Source: Hymenoscyphus infarciens
Taxonomy: Eukaryota; Ascomycota; Leotiomycetes; Helotiales; Helotiaceae
Length of the DNA stretch: 64,000 nt
Reading direction: 5' to 3'
NCBI GenBank assembly: GCA_001414345.1
Contig: LLCB01000261.1
Span: forward strand, 1-64,000
Part shown: positions 1-11,889 of the stretch, in pieces
Layout: each line of letters starts with the position of its first letter
How positions within the stretch are numbered: position 1 is the stretch's first letter
The notes under the pieces: generated by a model
What the model saw: only the letters and a program-made list of their open reading frames with translations
The model's database searches: none
What the model was told of the DNA's origin: nothing
Position numbers and translations under genes: made by a program

Positions 1-270
1 TATTCTAGGTAGTATATTAATTTAGATTAGTATTCTAAGTAGTATATCTACTTAGATTAGTATTATAAGTAGTATATCTACTTAAAATCGTATTCTAAGT
101 AGTATATTTATTTAGACTAGTCTTTTAGATAGTATATCTACTTAGATTCGTATTCTAAGTAGTATATCTACTTAGATTTATATTCTTAAGAATATATCTA
201 ATTAAAGTAGTATTATAAATTTTATATTAACTTAGATTTATATTTTAACTAGTATACTTAATTATACTAA
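1..270. repeat. 30-bp minisatellite, nine units
   Basis: Nine consecutive units of exactly 30 bp start at positions 1, 31, 61 and so on. Most begin TATTCTAAGTAGTATAT and end CTTAGATTAG or a close variant. Units differ mainly by C/T and G/A changes, and the last two or three are the most degraded. The array runs off the left edge, so its true length is unknown. Confidence 0.85.
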
Positions 271-760
271 TCTATCTTTCTATTCTTAGTTAGTTATTTT
301 CTAGTATAATAATAGAAGTTAAAGTAATTTAACTATAATAAGTTCTATTATAAAGGTTTAGATCTTATTATATCTTATTTACTACTTATAATATAGCTTA
401 ACTAAGCTTATAAAGAATAGTAAAATATATACTAGAGATAGTTTATTATATATAAATAGAGATCTATATATTAAGAAAGCTTTATTTTAAATATAATATA
501 CTTTACTTTAATAGTACTACTAGAAATATATTTATTATATATAAATAGAGGTTTATTTATAAAGAAAGTCTTATTTAAGATAAAATATACTTTATTTTAG
601 TAATACTACTACTATAATATAGAATATTACTACTTAAAATACTTATATTAGTCTTTAATTTATATATTATATAAAGCTAAGATTTTAGTTTAATTATAGT
701 ACTATTAATATCTAAACTTAAAAAGTAGAGAATATATCTTCTAGCTTTTAAAGTACTTCT
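271..760. other. A+T-rich, RIP-like sequence without genes
   Basis: Very A+T-rich DNA continuing from the tandem repeat, rich in TA and poor in CA and TG. A short motif recurs within it: ATATAAATAGAG followed by AAGAAAG near 450-480 and again near 538-565. I see no open frame and could not assign it to a transposon family. Confidence 0.6.
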
Positions 761-2153
761 AAAGCCTTCTTCTTAGCGTAGTACGTAACCTTTATAAGCT
801 ATAAGCGTCTTTTAGAGTATGCTACGTATACGTTAGGTGACTAAGTAGCTACCCCTGGTTCTGCGGCGAGTCCTATAACAGGGGTTCTAGCCTTGTTATG
901 CCTTGTCCGCGACTTACGACGTGGCCTAAGGAAGCTTACAGGGGAGTGTAGGACACATGCCAGAGGTGTCGCCACCACAGCGTGACCCCGCTTTTTCTAC
1001 AACACCAAGGTCGAGAAATGCCCCCTCTATTATTTTGTAACAGCCACGCTTTCTAGGCCTAAGTCCTTCGAGAGAGGGAACAAGTATAGTATGCTTATTC
1101 TATCTCCCGAAGGAATTAATTGTTGAAAGTATGGTTGTCGCGTAATATCAACGGGCGTGACAGTCGGGGTTTTCGAGTACGGCGCGCTTTTGCTCTTCTC
1201 GGGATCGATTAAATGCACGCACAGCAATTATTATTCTGATTCTATTTTTGGCGTCGTGCTTTTTCCACTACTTTTGCAACAGGCTGTACATAATTCTTCT
1301 CGTTCTTTGCTCTTCCGTGGTGCGAGTGTTTTCTTTGAATTGTTCTCGTCCAATATTGTTTACACCCGCAGGAGCAAGGTTTCAAGTTGGCGGCCGATAA
1401 TTGGAGGTGGCAGAGTCCAGGACCTTGCGCTTGAAGTGGTGCTCTTCTGAATGAAATGTCGAGACTTCAAAAGTTCTGAGAACATATCGATTTTCGGACA
1501 CATTCAACCCTCGCCGTTGTACTGGTCGAAGTATCGAATTATCGAGGGCCTCTATTCCTTAGTCCCCATCTAAAATTTAGCATACTTCCTTGGTTGGGGC
1601 TACCCTGAATAGTGACCAGGGTTCGTGCCTTTAATAACGACCCCGCTGAGCCTTTTCATAGCGAGTTTGCTGGATTGAGACAAGAGAGAGAGAGAGAGCG
1701 ATGAATGTGGTGACTGGTCGACGAAGGAGTATCGGGGTTTTAACAAGGAACGACTGCGTCCTCTTCGATCGACGGCTCAACCACTAGACTCTTTCCCAGT
1801 TTTTGGCATATCCATTTGAACTTTATCAGCCGAAGGCAGAGAAAATTCGCACAATAGCTCGCTCAATAGTCTTCACCATGTCCAACAAAGAAAAGTTTCG
1901 GCTGCAAAGGCAACGGATGCGGGTCGCAAGTCCGATCCGATTATAAGACAAAGAGGAACACAATTGTAGAGATTATCATTTTCTCGGGGCAACTATAGCC
2001 CTAAAATTATTTTGGTTTCCTAGTCAGTCGCTCATTCATTCTCACCTAGCAAAAGTCTTCGCATTATCTCTCACTTACTCAACGCGCATTACTCCTTCAT
2101 ACCTCCTCTTCCTCACCTCACCTACAGTTATCATCTCGAATTTTTTTGGCACC
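761..2153. other. Intergenic region, no gene recognised
   Basis: Base composition becomes normal at about 770. Small open frames occur (for example 1157-1450 +) but their translations are low-complexity and show no family resemblance. An (AG)n run of 16 bases lies at 1683-1698. The last few hundred bases probably contain the promoter of the gene starting at 2154; no clear TATA box was found. Confidence 0.5.
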
Positions 2154-5100
2154 ATGGCTACCCGTACCCCTAAGCCCCTCACAACCTCACCACCAAGGGC
2201 CCAAACCATCAAACCTCCACCGGAACCCAAGTCGTTATCTGCCTTTGCGCAAAAATATGGTCGCATAACCGATGATCCGGACATTAAGACTTTAATGAAA
2301 TATCTTTACTCGAGGGGGAAATCTGGTTAGTCACGCTATTTATGGCATTGAAATACCACGTCGTCTCGTCTGTGCTAACTCACATATTTAATGGTTTAGG
2401 ATATACGCCCATTGACCCCATTTTCATCATCAACGCAGATCACAAGGAGGAGTGGCATATCAAGGAAATAGAACATCACCAGCGAATCCTCTTCTGGGGC
2501 TTCACGGCTTTGGATCTTTTCCAATTGGGGGTTTATTCCCACCTGGATCAGGAGGATATTGAGCTTACAAATCCTATTCAGTATTTCCCCCACTTGTTCT
2601 TTTCCTTTGCGTTTTACTAATGAATTTTGTCAAGTCCGATTCTGGAACGTTCAATGTGGGAAAGTACTCAGTTCCCAGATCGATATGGGAGAAAACCTAC
2701 GGATATTGTTTGTAATGGACCGGCTTTTAGTCACTTGCCTAGGAGATTCAAGGGGACTTGGCTGGCGGATAATCCTCTTGTTTGGCCTGTTTTGGAACCG
2801 ATTCTGAGGTTGGCTACTAGGATGATTATGACGTTTCATACTACTAGTTTTGTATGTATGTCCCTTTTTGTATCCCTCTTGTATTTTTTTTATTTTAAAA
2901 AAAGGGAGAGAGAGAGAAGAGGAGGCATAAACACGACTAATTAAGGGTGTTTAGGTAGATGCACTCCTATGCGGAGAAAGGAGACCCATCCCCGCCCATC
3001 TCGACACAAGACCAGAAGACGTAAAGCAAGCACAAGGACCTTTGCAATCTTTTCATCGTCGTTCTCCGGATAAGACAGGAGGCGAGGATACGAGGCAGGC
3101 CTTTGCTTATTTTTTGACCTTGTTCAGACAGAAGGGACAATTTGGAATCAGCGATGGGAGAACCGATCCTGGGGATCGTTCTACACCGCATCCTACTTAT
3201 TGGGCCGTCACTTTGCCGGACTATGATGGGCCGGGCCCGAAAGCTCCCTGTCCGCGTGTTACCATCCAACTTGCGACTCAGTTGTTGATGCCGCTTCTGA
3301 GAAATGATTGTCCGGCGGGGGAGAGGATGGTGAGTACAAAGTTTTCCCGAGTAAACTGTCTCCGTTGGGTACCTTGAGCTGAGCAAATCCTCATTCTCAA
3401 AAGTTTCTACAATGGTGCATGGGGCTCTTGCTCATTTCAGTGCTTAAAAAATCCTAAAGATTTACACTGACTCTGAGATCCTGTAGGCTTTGAGGTATGC
3501 AGCTGCGATGAATATTATGCATGAACTTATGGTTTGTGGTTTTCCATTTTTCGCTTTGCTACCTGTCTTTTTTTGGAAATGGAAAAGACGGAGACTGATA
3601 TTCTTGCGTGTGGGACAATAGCATGCTATGCATTGCCTCCTAATCGGCGACCCGCAGTTCCCATATTTCGTCAGAACAGAACCCTACTTCGAAGACCACA
3701 TTTTCGCCGAACTAGGTTACGCATATACGGTAAGTCTTCCTTCCTACCTTCCCTCCCACCTCTCTGTTTTCCAACACAAACCAGGTCGACACCGTCGGAG
3801 GCGTGATAAACCACCTTCGAAAACACAACACAGACGAGCCGCATAATTCCTCCCCAGGTTACGTTATCAACGCCTTCCCCACCACCGAATCCGGCTGGCG
3901 ACAATCCACCGCCACGAACCAAAGGACCATGTGGGCATTCTCCGAGTTATTTTTCCCCCTCTTTCGGGTTCTTTTTGGAGGACTAAGACACTACCTCCTC
4001 CTTAGACAGCTTTGTTTCCTCTCCACTGCCTTGTTACTTCCTCGGACATACTTCTAGAAACAGCAATACTGACTCCGAGATCTTCTACAGCCTTGGTGGT
4101 CATAACTCCCTCTCTCCAATATATATCTATGAACCCATTCACAGCTCCTGGTATCCCCTCCTCCATTCTGAAGAATTCTGGACGGTTGGTCTGCAGAAAT
4201 TTGGGACTGACATGTTGAATGCGCGCACGGCGGGTACGACACGCACGCTTATGAACACCTTTGTGAACGGGCAGGGGGAATTTTATAGGAATAAGAATTT
4301 GGTGGTGGATTGGAAGAAGAGGTCTTTTGTGCCTAAGGCGTGGAGGGGGCGGATTCCTGAAACGGCGGATCTTTGGACGTTGAGTCGGCAGGAGTTACTT
4401 GCGGTTGAGTTTTCTAATAATGCGGCTGTGGAGGAGGCGGAGGCTGAGCAAGTGGAAGCGGGTTTCCAAAAAAGGAAAGCTGTGGCGGGGGAAATTAAGG
4501 CGTTGTTGAATCAGGTGAGGTTGAAGCAGGGTTTGAGTGATACGGGGAGTTTGCAGGACCCGGATAGAGTCTTGGGAGACTTGTATAAGGAGCTCTGTCG
4601 TAGAATTAAGGTTGAAGCGGTTGCTTTACATGAGGAACTCACTTTCATCTTATTCGGGGGCGAGAAGGAGAAGTGGAGGACTGCTATTGGGGCGTGGTAT
4701 GGGGAGTTTATTGTGAGGCTGAATCGGAGGCTGCGACAGGTTTTGGCGGAGATTATGGAATGGGCCGTTGACCGACGGGGTGGAAAGGTGGAACTTGTTG
4801 AGGATATCTTTGCTGCTGCCTCCTTCATCGGTGGTCTCCTCTGTACACAACGCGATATCTTAACCAAGTCCAACATCGACTATACCCAATATTCCCAAGC
4901 TAAAAAGGAAATGGAAGAAGAATTGCAAAAGTTCCTGCAAACGATGGATGGACCCCGCAACTCGGGGACATCAAAGACGGTTACGTGGGATGAATTGTAT
5001 ACCGCTTTCGATAAAGAAATGGAAAAGAAGGCCAAGGAAGAATTCATGGAAACAGCCAGGAAAGCAACCTATTCCCCCGAAAGTCTCATCGGCGCCACCC

Positions 5101-5597
5101 CCTCAGCAGATCTGGACGACCTCTTCAAAAGCACCGGTTTCGAACTCTGCTGCCAAATCGACGAGGCGACGCAAACCTCTCACGGACTCAACGCAATCGT
5201 AGGCCAGATGCTCCTCTATCGCGCCCGGGAATTCGAACATTCGCGCGAACTTCGCCAATTAAGAAACGAAATGGTTCAAGTGCGGAAGAATTTGAATCTG
5301 CCGCCCTTTAGTTTTAAGAGGTTTGGCTCTGGGGCTTGGGGGGAGGCGGTGGATGAGCTTGTTAAGAGGGGCATTAATATGGTGACGGGGAGGGGGCCGG
5401 TGACGGAGGCGGAGAAGGAGTTGCAGTTGGATTGTGAGAAATGGACGGATATTTTGGATGTTATGGTTCATAATAGTATGAATCCAGGGCAGAAGAGGGA
5501 TGTCAAAAAGACTCTTACTGCTGCTGATGGGGATGGGTATGCTAAGCACCCGGACCAGGGGAGGAATAAGAGGCTGAGGGATAATATGATATTTTAG
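2154..5597 (+). CDS. Unknown 948-aa fungal protein, eight exons
   Basis: I do not recognise the family. Exons read as 2154-2325, 2400-2580, 2635-2851, 2955-3329, 3487-3531, 3622-3729, 3785-3945 and 4010-5597; phases agree across all seven joins and give 948 aa. Introns are 54-157 nt with GT..AG ends, and several have CTAAC/ACTAAT-like branch sites. The start at 2154 follows ACC and begins MATRTPKPLTTSPPR, a proline/threonine-rich leader. The rest is a soluble-looking mixed protein: an aromatic central part (for example EPIHSSWYPLLHSEEFW, encoded near 4130) and a long charged helical C-terminal third (about residues 480-900) rich in Glu, Lys and Leu. There is no signal peptide, membrane span or cysteine motif. 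The last exon holds over half of the protein. The gene is probably real because the frame survives seven introns; the function is unknown. Confidence 0.75.
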
Positions 5598-6133
5598 CGG
5601 AAGTGAGATTATGGCATCTTCTTGGTTGTATTTTTATTATTCATTTTGGGTTTAGATTTTGGGAAGATGGGGTTTTGAGGAGGGCTTGATGTTTGTAGAT
5701 TGTAAACTAGTCGTGCTTTTGTAGCTGTTTTGATACCAATTATACGCCTTAGATGAAACTTTAATTATGATAGTAGAGCATTTCAAAGTGACATTACGAC
5801 ATCTGGGATATGCTGAGCAAGTCAAATGGAATGTGTATCACTTCCTTTTAGAGGCTCATTCTCTCATTCTCAAAATAAAATCTTGTACCTCGCTATGTAC
5901 GGAAACCTACTCCAGTAATATTTCGCTAGACTGCTCATCTCATTGGTCGAAGATGATATCTGGTTTTTTTCCGGTCACCGCTGCCATTGGCCAATTCATT
6001 AGGGTAGCCTCAAGGCACAGCACTGAAGTTGCCTAAGTCAGATCGGCACTACGTAATAACAACCCCGCAGTAAGCATAAATAAATATTTCTATCACTTCA
6101 TGAGAACATACTTGTACATGACAAACTTACATC
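5598..6133. other. Intergenic region
   Basis: Ordinary composition. It holds the 3' end of the upstream gene and the promoter of the gene at 6134. A 90-codon open frame at 5767-6036 has no recognisable features. Confidence 0.5.
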
Positions 6134-6745
6134 ATGAGTGGACTGCTCTTCGTTACGGCACCAGAGGCCGACCACAAACTCACCAACAAGCTTCTTCTCC
6201 GTCTCAGAGACTGGAAATACGAGTCCGGCGACCGCTTTAAACTCATCACCAGCAAAAATCCCCACCCCCTAGGCTCACTAGCCTCCGCAACTTCCCCACC
6301 CGTTACGGAAAACATCGAGAATGCATGGAAAGGTGCAACCCTGGAAGAAATAGAGGCATACTGTTTCGACCTCGAATTAGACCATCCAAACAAACAATCT
6401 TCCGATGCGAATACTCATCTATACATCGTCGTAGACGAAGAAGGGCTCGCGGACGAGACTTGTGTGCTTGCTGAAAGAGTTATTAATTGGGAGGATGACC
6501 CGATTACTTATCCGAGGATTTTCAACAGGACGAGATTACCCTGGGATGACGCGTATACTATTTGGTGCAATTTGGATATTTCAAACTTGGCGTGGGATGA
6601 ACTGATGGAGGGGGAGGAAGAGGGAAAGAAAGGGGGCTGGTGGACTTATAATTCTCCTACTGCGGGAGAGGGGGATATTTTTAAGGAGAAGTTGAAAGTG
6701 AGGGATGCGGAGATCGAGAAGTTGAGGAAGGAGGGGAAGATTTAG
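6134..6745 (+). CDS. Uncharacterised 203-aa protein, possibly truncated by an in-frame TAG
   Basis: A single-exon frame beginning MSGLLFVTAPEADHK. It is acidic and soluble-looking, with no signal peptide or membrane span. The central part carries a LYIVVDEEGLADETCVL stretch followed by RLPWDDAYTIWCNLDISNL. I know similar stretches from uncharacterised fungal proteins (possibly the DUF6924 group, from memory only). The C-terminus is charged and helical. The frame stops at a TAG (6743-6745), but the same frame continues with coherent residues (ENNEEARRDGSWPAASPEF and on to about 6880). The stop may therefore be a recent CAG-to-TAG change, with the ancestral protein about 45-90 residues longer. 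Function unknown. Confidence 0.65.
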   Translation: MSGLLFVTAPEADHKLTNKLLLRLRDWKYESGDRFKLITSKNPHPLGSLASATSPPVTENIENAWKGATLEEIEAYCFDLELDHPNKQSSDANTHLYIVVDEEGLADETCVLAERVINWEDDPITYPRIFNRTRLPWDDAYTIWCNLDISNLAWDELMEGEEEGKKGGWWTYNSPTAGEGDIFKEKLKVRDAEIEKLRKEGKI

Positions 6746-8408
6746 GAGAACAATGAGGAGGCGCGACGCGATGGGAGTTGGCCGGCTGCTTCTCCTGAGT
6801 TCGTGGATTTTTGGGTGGCGACTGTGCATGGAGGGACGAACTTTTGGCTTGGACTTATCAATTCCTCTGCTGGAACTTCTTTGCGATCAAGAACCATACT
6901 GCATTGGAAACCTCAGCGAAACCTTTTGATAGTACTTCACACCCAACGAGAGGATTTTCATAATTTGAAGCTGTTGTATGCCTTGCTTACAAGCCAATTT
7001 TTGTATCCATAGACGAGGTGTCATTGTGATACAACCACCATGGCAACGTCACTCACTTTTCCCAGAAACAAGCACGGCATGAAAAACTTCCATTACCTCC
7101 AAGAAGTTTCGGAGGATTACCAAACCGGGAGGATGGAATTAATCTCACTCAATCACAACTCCAAACTACTTAGCCACCTTCAAGTATTCGAACACTAGCC
7201 AGCTATACGCTTCCTCGGACTCTGCTACAAGTGTGATGTAAGACATTGCCATCATCTACTCACTTAGGCATCTCCAGAATCCCTACCTCAATTTCCCAGC
7301 TCAGCCATAAACGTCCAAAGTCCAAACCGGCTTACGAACGACCAAACGCTTTTCGATTGATCCTGCATGTGGGGAATGTCCTCTCTTTCCCCTGATTGGC
7401 ACCCGCGCCACGGACCTCTTACGAAAAGATGATTCGAAACATACGTGCAAGGGGTGCAGGCTCGCTTAGGAAAGGGGATGTTGGTTTCAGGTCCGTTTTT
7501 GGTCTAGGCGTGGATCCTTTTGCACAACTGGGTGAAGTGTAGCAGGGGGTGGCGGATGGTTTTAAACGCCACCCCGGCGTCCCCGCGTTAAGGCATGTCA
7601 TGTCATCTAAAGTAAGGCTTTCTGGAAGCTTGTTGGTTGATCAGTTGAAGAATTGGGTTGGTTTTGTTCCGAAGTTGGGGCCACAATGCCAAGCGCCCCG
7701 CAAAATGTCAATGGAGAAAAGTCAATCTAGGTAAGGCTGGATTGCGGATTATTATTCTAATCAAAAAATAATTCTCCATTACAATGAGATGAAGTGAGTA
7801 ATGAGATAGAGAAAGAGAGCGAAATTGGGTTCCAACTGCCGGGGCCTGAAGAAAAGCCCTGGAGGATTACCCGCCGCCCCACAGGAGACATCTAGCCTAT
7901 AACAACCCCCCAAATACTTGACCCCTCCCCAAGCGATAACACAAAACAAAAAAGAAGGAAACTCTAACAACTACTCCTCCAAAAGCCGCCGTCATGCTTC
8001 TCCTTGATACGACGCTCAGTTTTTCAAGATGTGCTGCATGGAACAAAGGCAGATCCGTGGACCCATCCGAGCTTCTTGAGACGACGGATCAGACGATCTG
8101 ATCTCCGAAACACGCCGGTGTTCGTCGAAAATGGGTTAGGGAAATACCAACAGGCACAATAGTGGATGGTATATAGATCTCAAGCGCATGCACTTTGAAG
8201 AAACTTTTTTGAAGCATTAACTTCAGCATTTTCATTCCTACTCTTCAGTACCATACAGTTCGCATCTCCTCTTCTCACATTCCTTAATATTGATTATTAA
8301 CTCCATTTTTTGCTATCTTCAATCCACTCTTGACGAGTATCATCTTCATCGGACTTTTCCAGCCTCCTTCCACAAAACAAATTGACAACTTCAATCATAA
8401 TATCAAAA
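6746..8408. other. Long intergenic region
   Basis: 1.66 kb of normal composition without a convincing gene. The first 130-270 bases look like former coding sequence in the frame of the preceding gene. From 7013 to about 8200 I see only short open frames. A TATA-like ATATAG motif near 8170 lies about 240 bases before the start of the secreted-protein gene. Confidence 0.45.
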
Positions 8409-9093
8409 TGCCTTCCGTATCCAAAATGATTCTTTCCGCTTTCGTCCTCCTTAACCGTCAGTTCTAACATTCTTTTCCCACTGCCTACATCGATACTGAC
8501 AACTTCAACAGTCTCCCTCCCAGTCTTATCTGCGGGCACTCAATTCATCACCGGTGCTTGTACGTCTGATGCTGATTGTGCTGCTGGCTGTTGCGGTTTC
8601 AATACTGGAAAATGCGCCGGTGCAATTGTAGCACTTCAACGTGATGGGGGGTGCGGCTTTGGAGCCACGCCAAATGATAATGCGGCCCAGGCGTGAGTTG
8701 AACTTTTATATTTCGCCAACTAGTCGTACCAGTACTAATACTTTTATCAGTCTTGGATTTACAGGCGGCATCACATCCGCATCCAAAGGAACAGCTGGGG
8801 CCGGAGCAAGTGCAGTCTCAAGCGCAACAACAGCTCAAGCAACCGGAGCCGTGAATGGGGCCGCAGGCCAAAGCCCACCAGCAGCTAAGGGAACACAATT
8901 TATCACTGGGGCTTGCACGTCTGATGCTGATTGCGCTGCTGGATGTTGCGGATTCAATTCCGGGAAGTGCGCTGGTCCAGTAGTGGCCCAACAAAGAGAC
9001 GGCGGGTGTGGCTTTGGCGATGCTGCTCCAAATGATACCGCTGCGAAGAAATTGACTGGGGCTAAGAGAGGAATCCGAGGATGGAACCTGTAG
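8409..9093 (+). CDS. Secreted BAS2-like protein with two tandem six-cysteine modules
   Basis: Three exons, 8409-8457, 8524-8692 and 8751-9093, give 186 aa with consistent phases. Introns are 66 and 58 nt; intron 1 has a CTGAC branch site and intron 2 ends TATCAG. Residues 1-20 form a hydrophobic signal peptide (MPSVSKMILSAFVLLNLLSA). Two copies of one module follow: residues 21-72 (Cys 29, 35, 39, 40, 47, 60) and 120-171 (Cys 128, 134, 138, 139, 146, 159). Both have the core TGACTSDADCAAGCCGFN, then GKCAG and RDGGCGFG. A Gly/Ala/Ser/Thr-rich linker (about 75-119) joins them. The module matches the biotrophy-associated secreted protein 2 (BAS2) family of Magnaporthe, which as I know it has one module per protein. 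It is likely extracellular and a candidate host-interaction protein; the molecular activity is unknown. The C-terminal tail is basic (KKLTGAKRGIRGWNL). Confidence 0.85.
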
Positions 9094-10077
9094 GAGATGG
9101 GTCCTTAATTGTTTGAATACGGGGAGGAAATGGGATCTCTCGATGAGAAGGCGGGGCGAATATTTGCTTTTGGGATTTAGGGCGTTTGTACGCAAGACGT
9201 ACTGGAGTTTAGGATTGTATTGGTATCGGAGACAGGATAGGATGAACTAGCTAGACGCTTGTATCTATGGAACGGGAAATGGGTTGCATTAACTAGACGC
9301 GATCTTTAAGAGAAAATCAATAATATGTCTCTTGTTTGACTCACGGTCTGGGAAGTTGAAGTCAACACACAATTTGGGATAGCTAGGGAACATTCACGGA
9401 ACGAAGATTAGTTTATAGGTTAGAGTGATATCAAGATACCCAAATGATAAACAAAGCTGCACTAAAGACCTCGGGTTATACCTGCCCAAAGCTCTTCTTG
9501 TTCCAACTTTGTGCGACAAGCCTAAATATTACCCAAGATAATTGAGATAATTAACGTTGGTTGTTTCATGTAGCTAGAGCACTTTTAAATCTTTCCAAAA
9601 TATTCAGAGTTCTTCTAGGACAATACAGACGTTTCCCTTCTACACCTAAACTGACACTTCCAATGTCCATCGTGAGTCCACTTTGGAAAATACCACTCTT
9701 TGGTACCAGATCCCAAACCCATCGGCTAACATCTAAGTTCCAGTATTTTATCCATATTCTTTACCTGTTCTGCAGACTTTTCATTTGCTTGACGTCATCA
9801 ATCTTCTTCTTTTTTGTTCCCCTTCTGTATTTATTTATTTTGGTTGAGCCAGTGGGGTTTTTGGCCGTTTGGGGGTTCCCTTACGTGGCTGGCTATGCTT
9901 GGCCATGCTTGTCCTTACCACGTTGTCACAGTTGCATAATCTCTCTAGCATTGGAATTTATCAATTGGTGGTTCCTTGTGTTCACAGGACTAATGTCTGA
10001 ACAAGCTAAAACCTGTGATAGCCAGGGAAAGAAAAGTTTGAGGAGATACAAGAGACTATTTTAACCCTGTGAATGCT
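9094..10077. other. Intergenic region with a doubtful small membrane ORF
   Basis: No secure gene. At 9664 an ATG-TCC-ATC is followed by a good intron (GTGAGT at 9673, GCTAAC branch, CAG at 9743). After it comes a strongly hydrophobic frame (YFIHILYLFCRLFICL and on), so a tiny membrane protein on the plus strand is conceivable, but the sequence is low-complexity and I do not recognise it. Confidence 0.35.
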
Positions 10078-11367
10078 CTATTCCAAAGACTTTCCCTCGG
10101 AAGCTCGCCAATTATTTCTGCCTCTCTTTTCGCCCACTTTATGTTGTCTACTTCTAATCGGAAGCCTTCCGTGCTTGTTCGGCTTAGTTGGTTCTCCGCG
10201 AGTACGTTCCGCAGACTTGCTTGCCATCTTATTCTCAGGGATTCTATTCACTTGCTCATATGAAAGATCTTGTTTTCGATGATCGAGGGTAGCCGTGCCA
10301 GCCTTGTTTGTTGGAATAATTTGTCCCATTCCCATCTTTTGAGTGGTTGGTTGAGAGCAAAAGGACGTAGATTTGGAAATGCTGGGAGCAGCTAATCGGA
10401 TGGGATAGTCGACCGTAACTCTCTCGATATTTTGAGCAGGTAAACCACCACAAGGAGGAAGATTTCCAGAACCGTGAGCTGCTGAAGGCGGATCAGCGGG
10501 GAGGAGGGAATGTCTTTGTTCACTGCTTGACTAAGAGTTAGCGCGTATTGGATGGCTCATTGTAGCGAGGAACCTACCTAGTAGAAAGAAGCGGGCTAAG
10601 CAAGAGAGGCTGCAGAGAGTTTGGAGGTTGTGGAACATGTGTCGCATTTTCTTGACGAGCCAGCTCACCATCTTTGTGAGTAGTATCTGGCATGTGTTCT
10701 GTTTCATTTTTTTTGGTGAATGCAGATGTTGGGCCCGGCGTACCATCGCTAGTTGCGGAAACTTCGCGTCTACAACACCGATAGAGGTGGTTAGCATGAT
10801 GAATCCACACAACAAGGTGAAAGGAGGAGGAGGGGAGGTGACGTACTGTTTGTCGTGCAATTTGGAAGCCCCATTGGATGTGCTCTTGTTAAGAGACGAT
10901 ACGCTAGTTTCCGGTCTATCTCGAGGAGTGATGTGTTGTACGAGCGTCGATGTGCCTTTGCAAAAGGTAAAATGCAAGTCCTTGGGATCCTTGCAATATT
11001 GGAGTTCAAGTCGAGCGCTCTGAAAGATCGAGGGGAGATCGGAGGTTGGCACTGGGATCCAATGCGGATTGGAAAGTGGACCAGATTCTTCTGCCGATAT
11101 CTTCACGATATCTATTCGCTTTGAAATGACCACGAGAGAGGAGGCACAAAAGTCTTGGTCTTCCATTGCGGGTATGTAGTAAACGCGTTGTACGTCTCTG
11201 TAGAAACTAGACTTTGGGTTCTGAGGATCGTTGAGGTAGTACAGCTCAAAACGGGATGCTTTCAGATCATTTGTCGACACTCGCTCAAAGCCTTGAGCTT
11301 TCGCATCGGCCTTGACTTCGACGAAACCGATTTTGGCCCCATACGTATGCTGTAGCCAGTCCGCCAT
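10078..11367 (-). CDS. Unknown 386-aa protein, short paralogue of the gene at 13939-16712
   Basis: Three exons read on the minus strand: 11367-10847, 10769-10578 and 10525-10078, 386 aa with consistent phases. Introns are 77 and 52 nt; the second has a GCTAAC branch site, and its acceptor could be 3 nt further on. It begins MADWLQHTYGAKIGFVEVK. Residues 15-150 form a conserved block shared with the neighbouring gene: a V-E-V start, then SRFELYYLNDPQNP, a VYYI strand, an IDIVKI strand, LELQYCKDP and a closing ITPRD. The other gene has SRFELRYFTDTKDP, IYIVKI and LEWFEGP at the same places. The C-terminal half is polar, low-complexity and very basic. There is no signal peptide or membrane span. 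The family is not recognised; the spacing suggests two similar alpha/beta subdomains. The basic tail could suit a nuclear protein, which is inference. Confidence 0.72.
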
Positions 11368-11889
11368 ATTTGTTGCTCAGAGGTAACTCTGTGGGTGGTT
11401 TTGGTTCTGTGTTGTGGTGTTGTGGTGGTGGAACAGACCGGTTGCCAGGGTCTTGAAAGATAAGTGAAAACCCTGCACGCTATTCTTGTCTAACCTCTTT
11501 GGGGGTGCTGTTGTTCCCTGAGGTGAATGACTTGCTAGTCTTTGGGAAGATGACATAATCATCTAGACATACTCATCTAGACATACTCATCTAGACAGAT
11601 GCACTCACTTCTATTCTTCACAACAAACTTTCAAAATGGAAGGACTAGATACAACGCAAGCTTGGTTTCCAATGTATCTTAGTTAAGATCCTGCACAATT
11701 GAAGAAGCAATTGAACAAATGTTGCAGTGATGATTGAGGTTTCTTTGTATAAGCGAATTTAGAGCAAGTGAGAAAGAGGTGTTATATCACCTGACCAAAG
11801 CCTTTCAAGATTAAAGCAAAAGATCCTCTCAGTTCCTCAGACGCTCTTTCAGTCAATTCCACCTACCTAGCTAGGAAAGCGGACTAATA
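11368..11889. other. Upstream region of the short paralogue
   Basis: The probable promoter of the minus-strand gene ending at 10078. It contains three tandem copies of a 14-bp unit (ATACTCATCTAGAC) around 11556-11597, and at 11775-11810 a motif also found upstream of the long paralogue. Confidence 0.45.

Noticed and set aside
9561..10064. Open frame of 167 codons on the plus strand
   Set aside because: Strings of hydrophobic residues from T-rich DNA, no family resemblance. A shorter spliced version is possible, but the evidence is too weak for a gene call.
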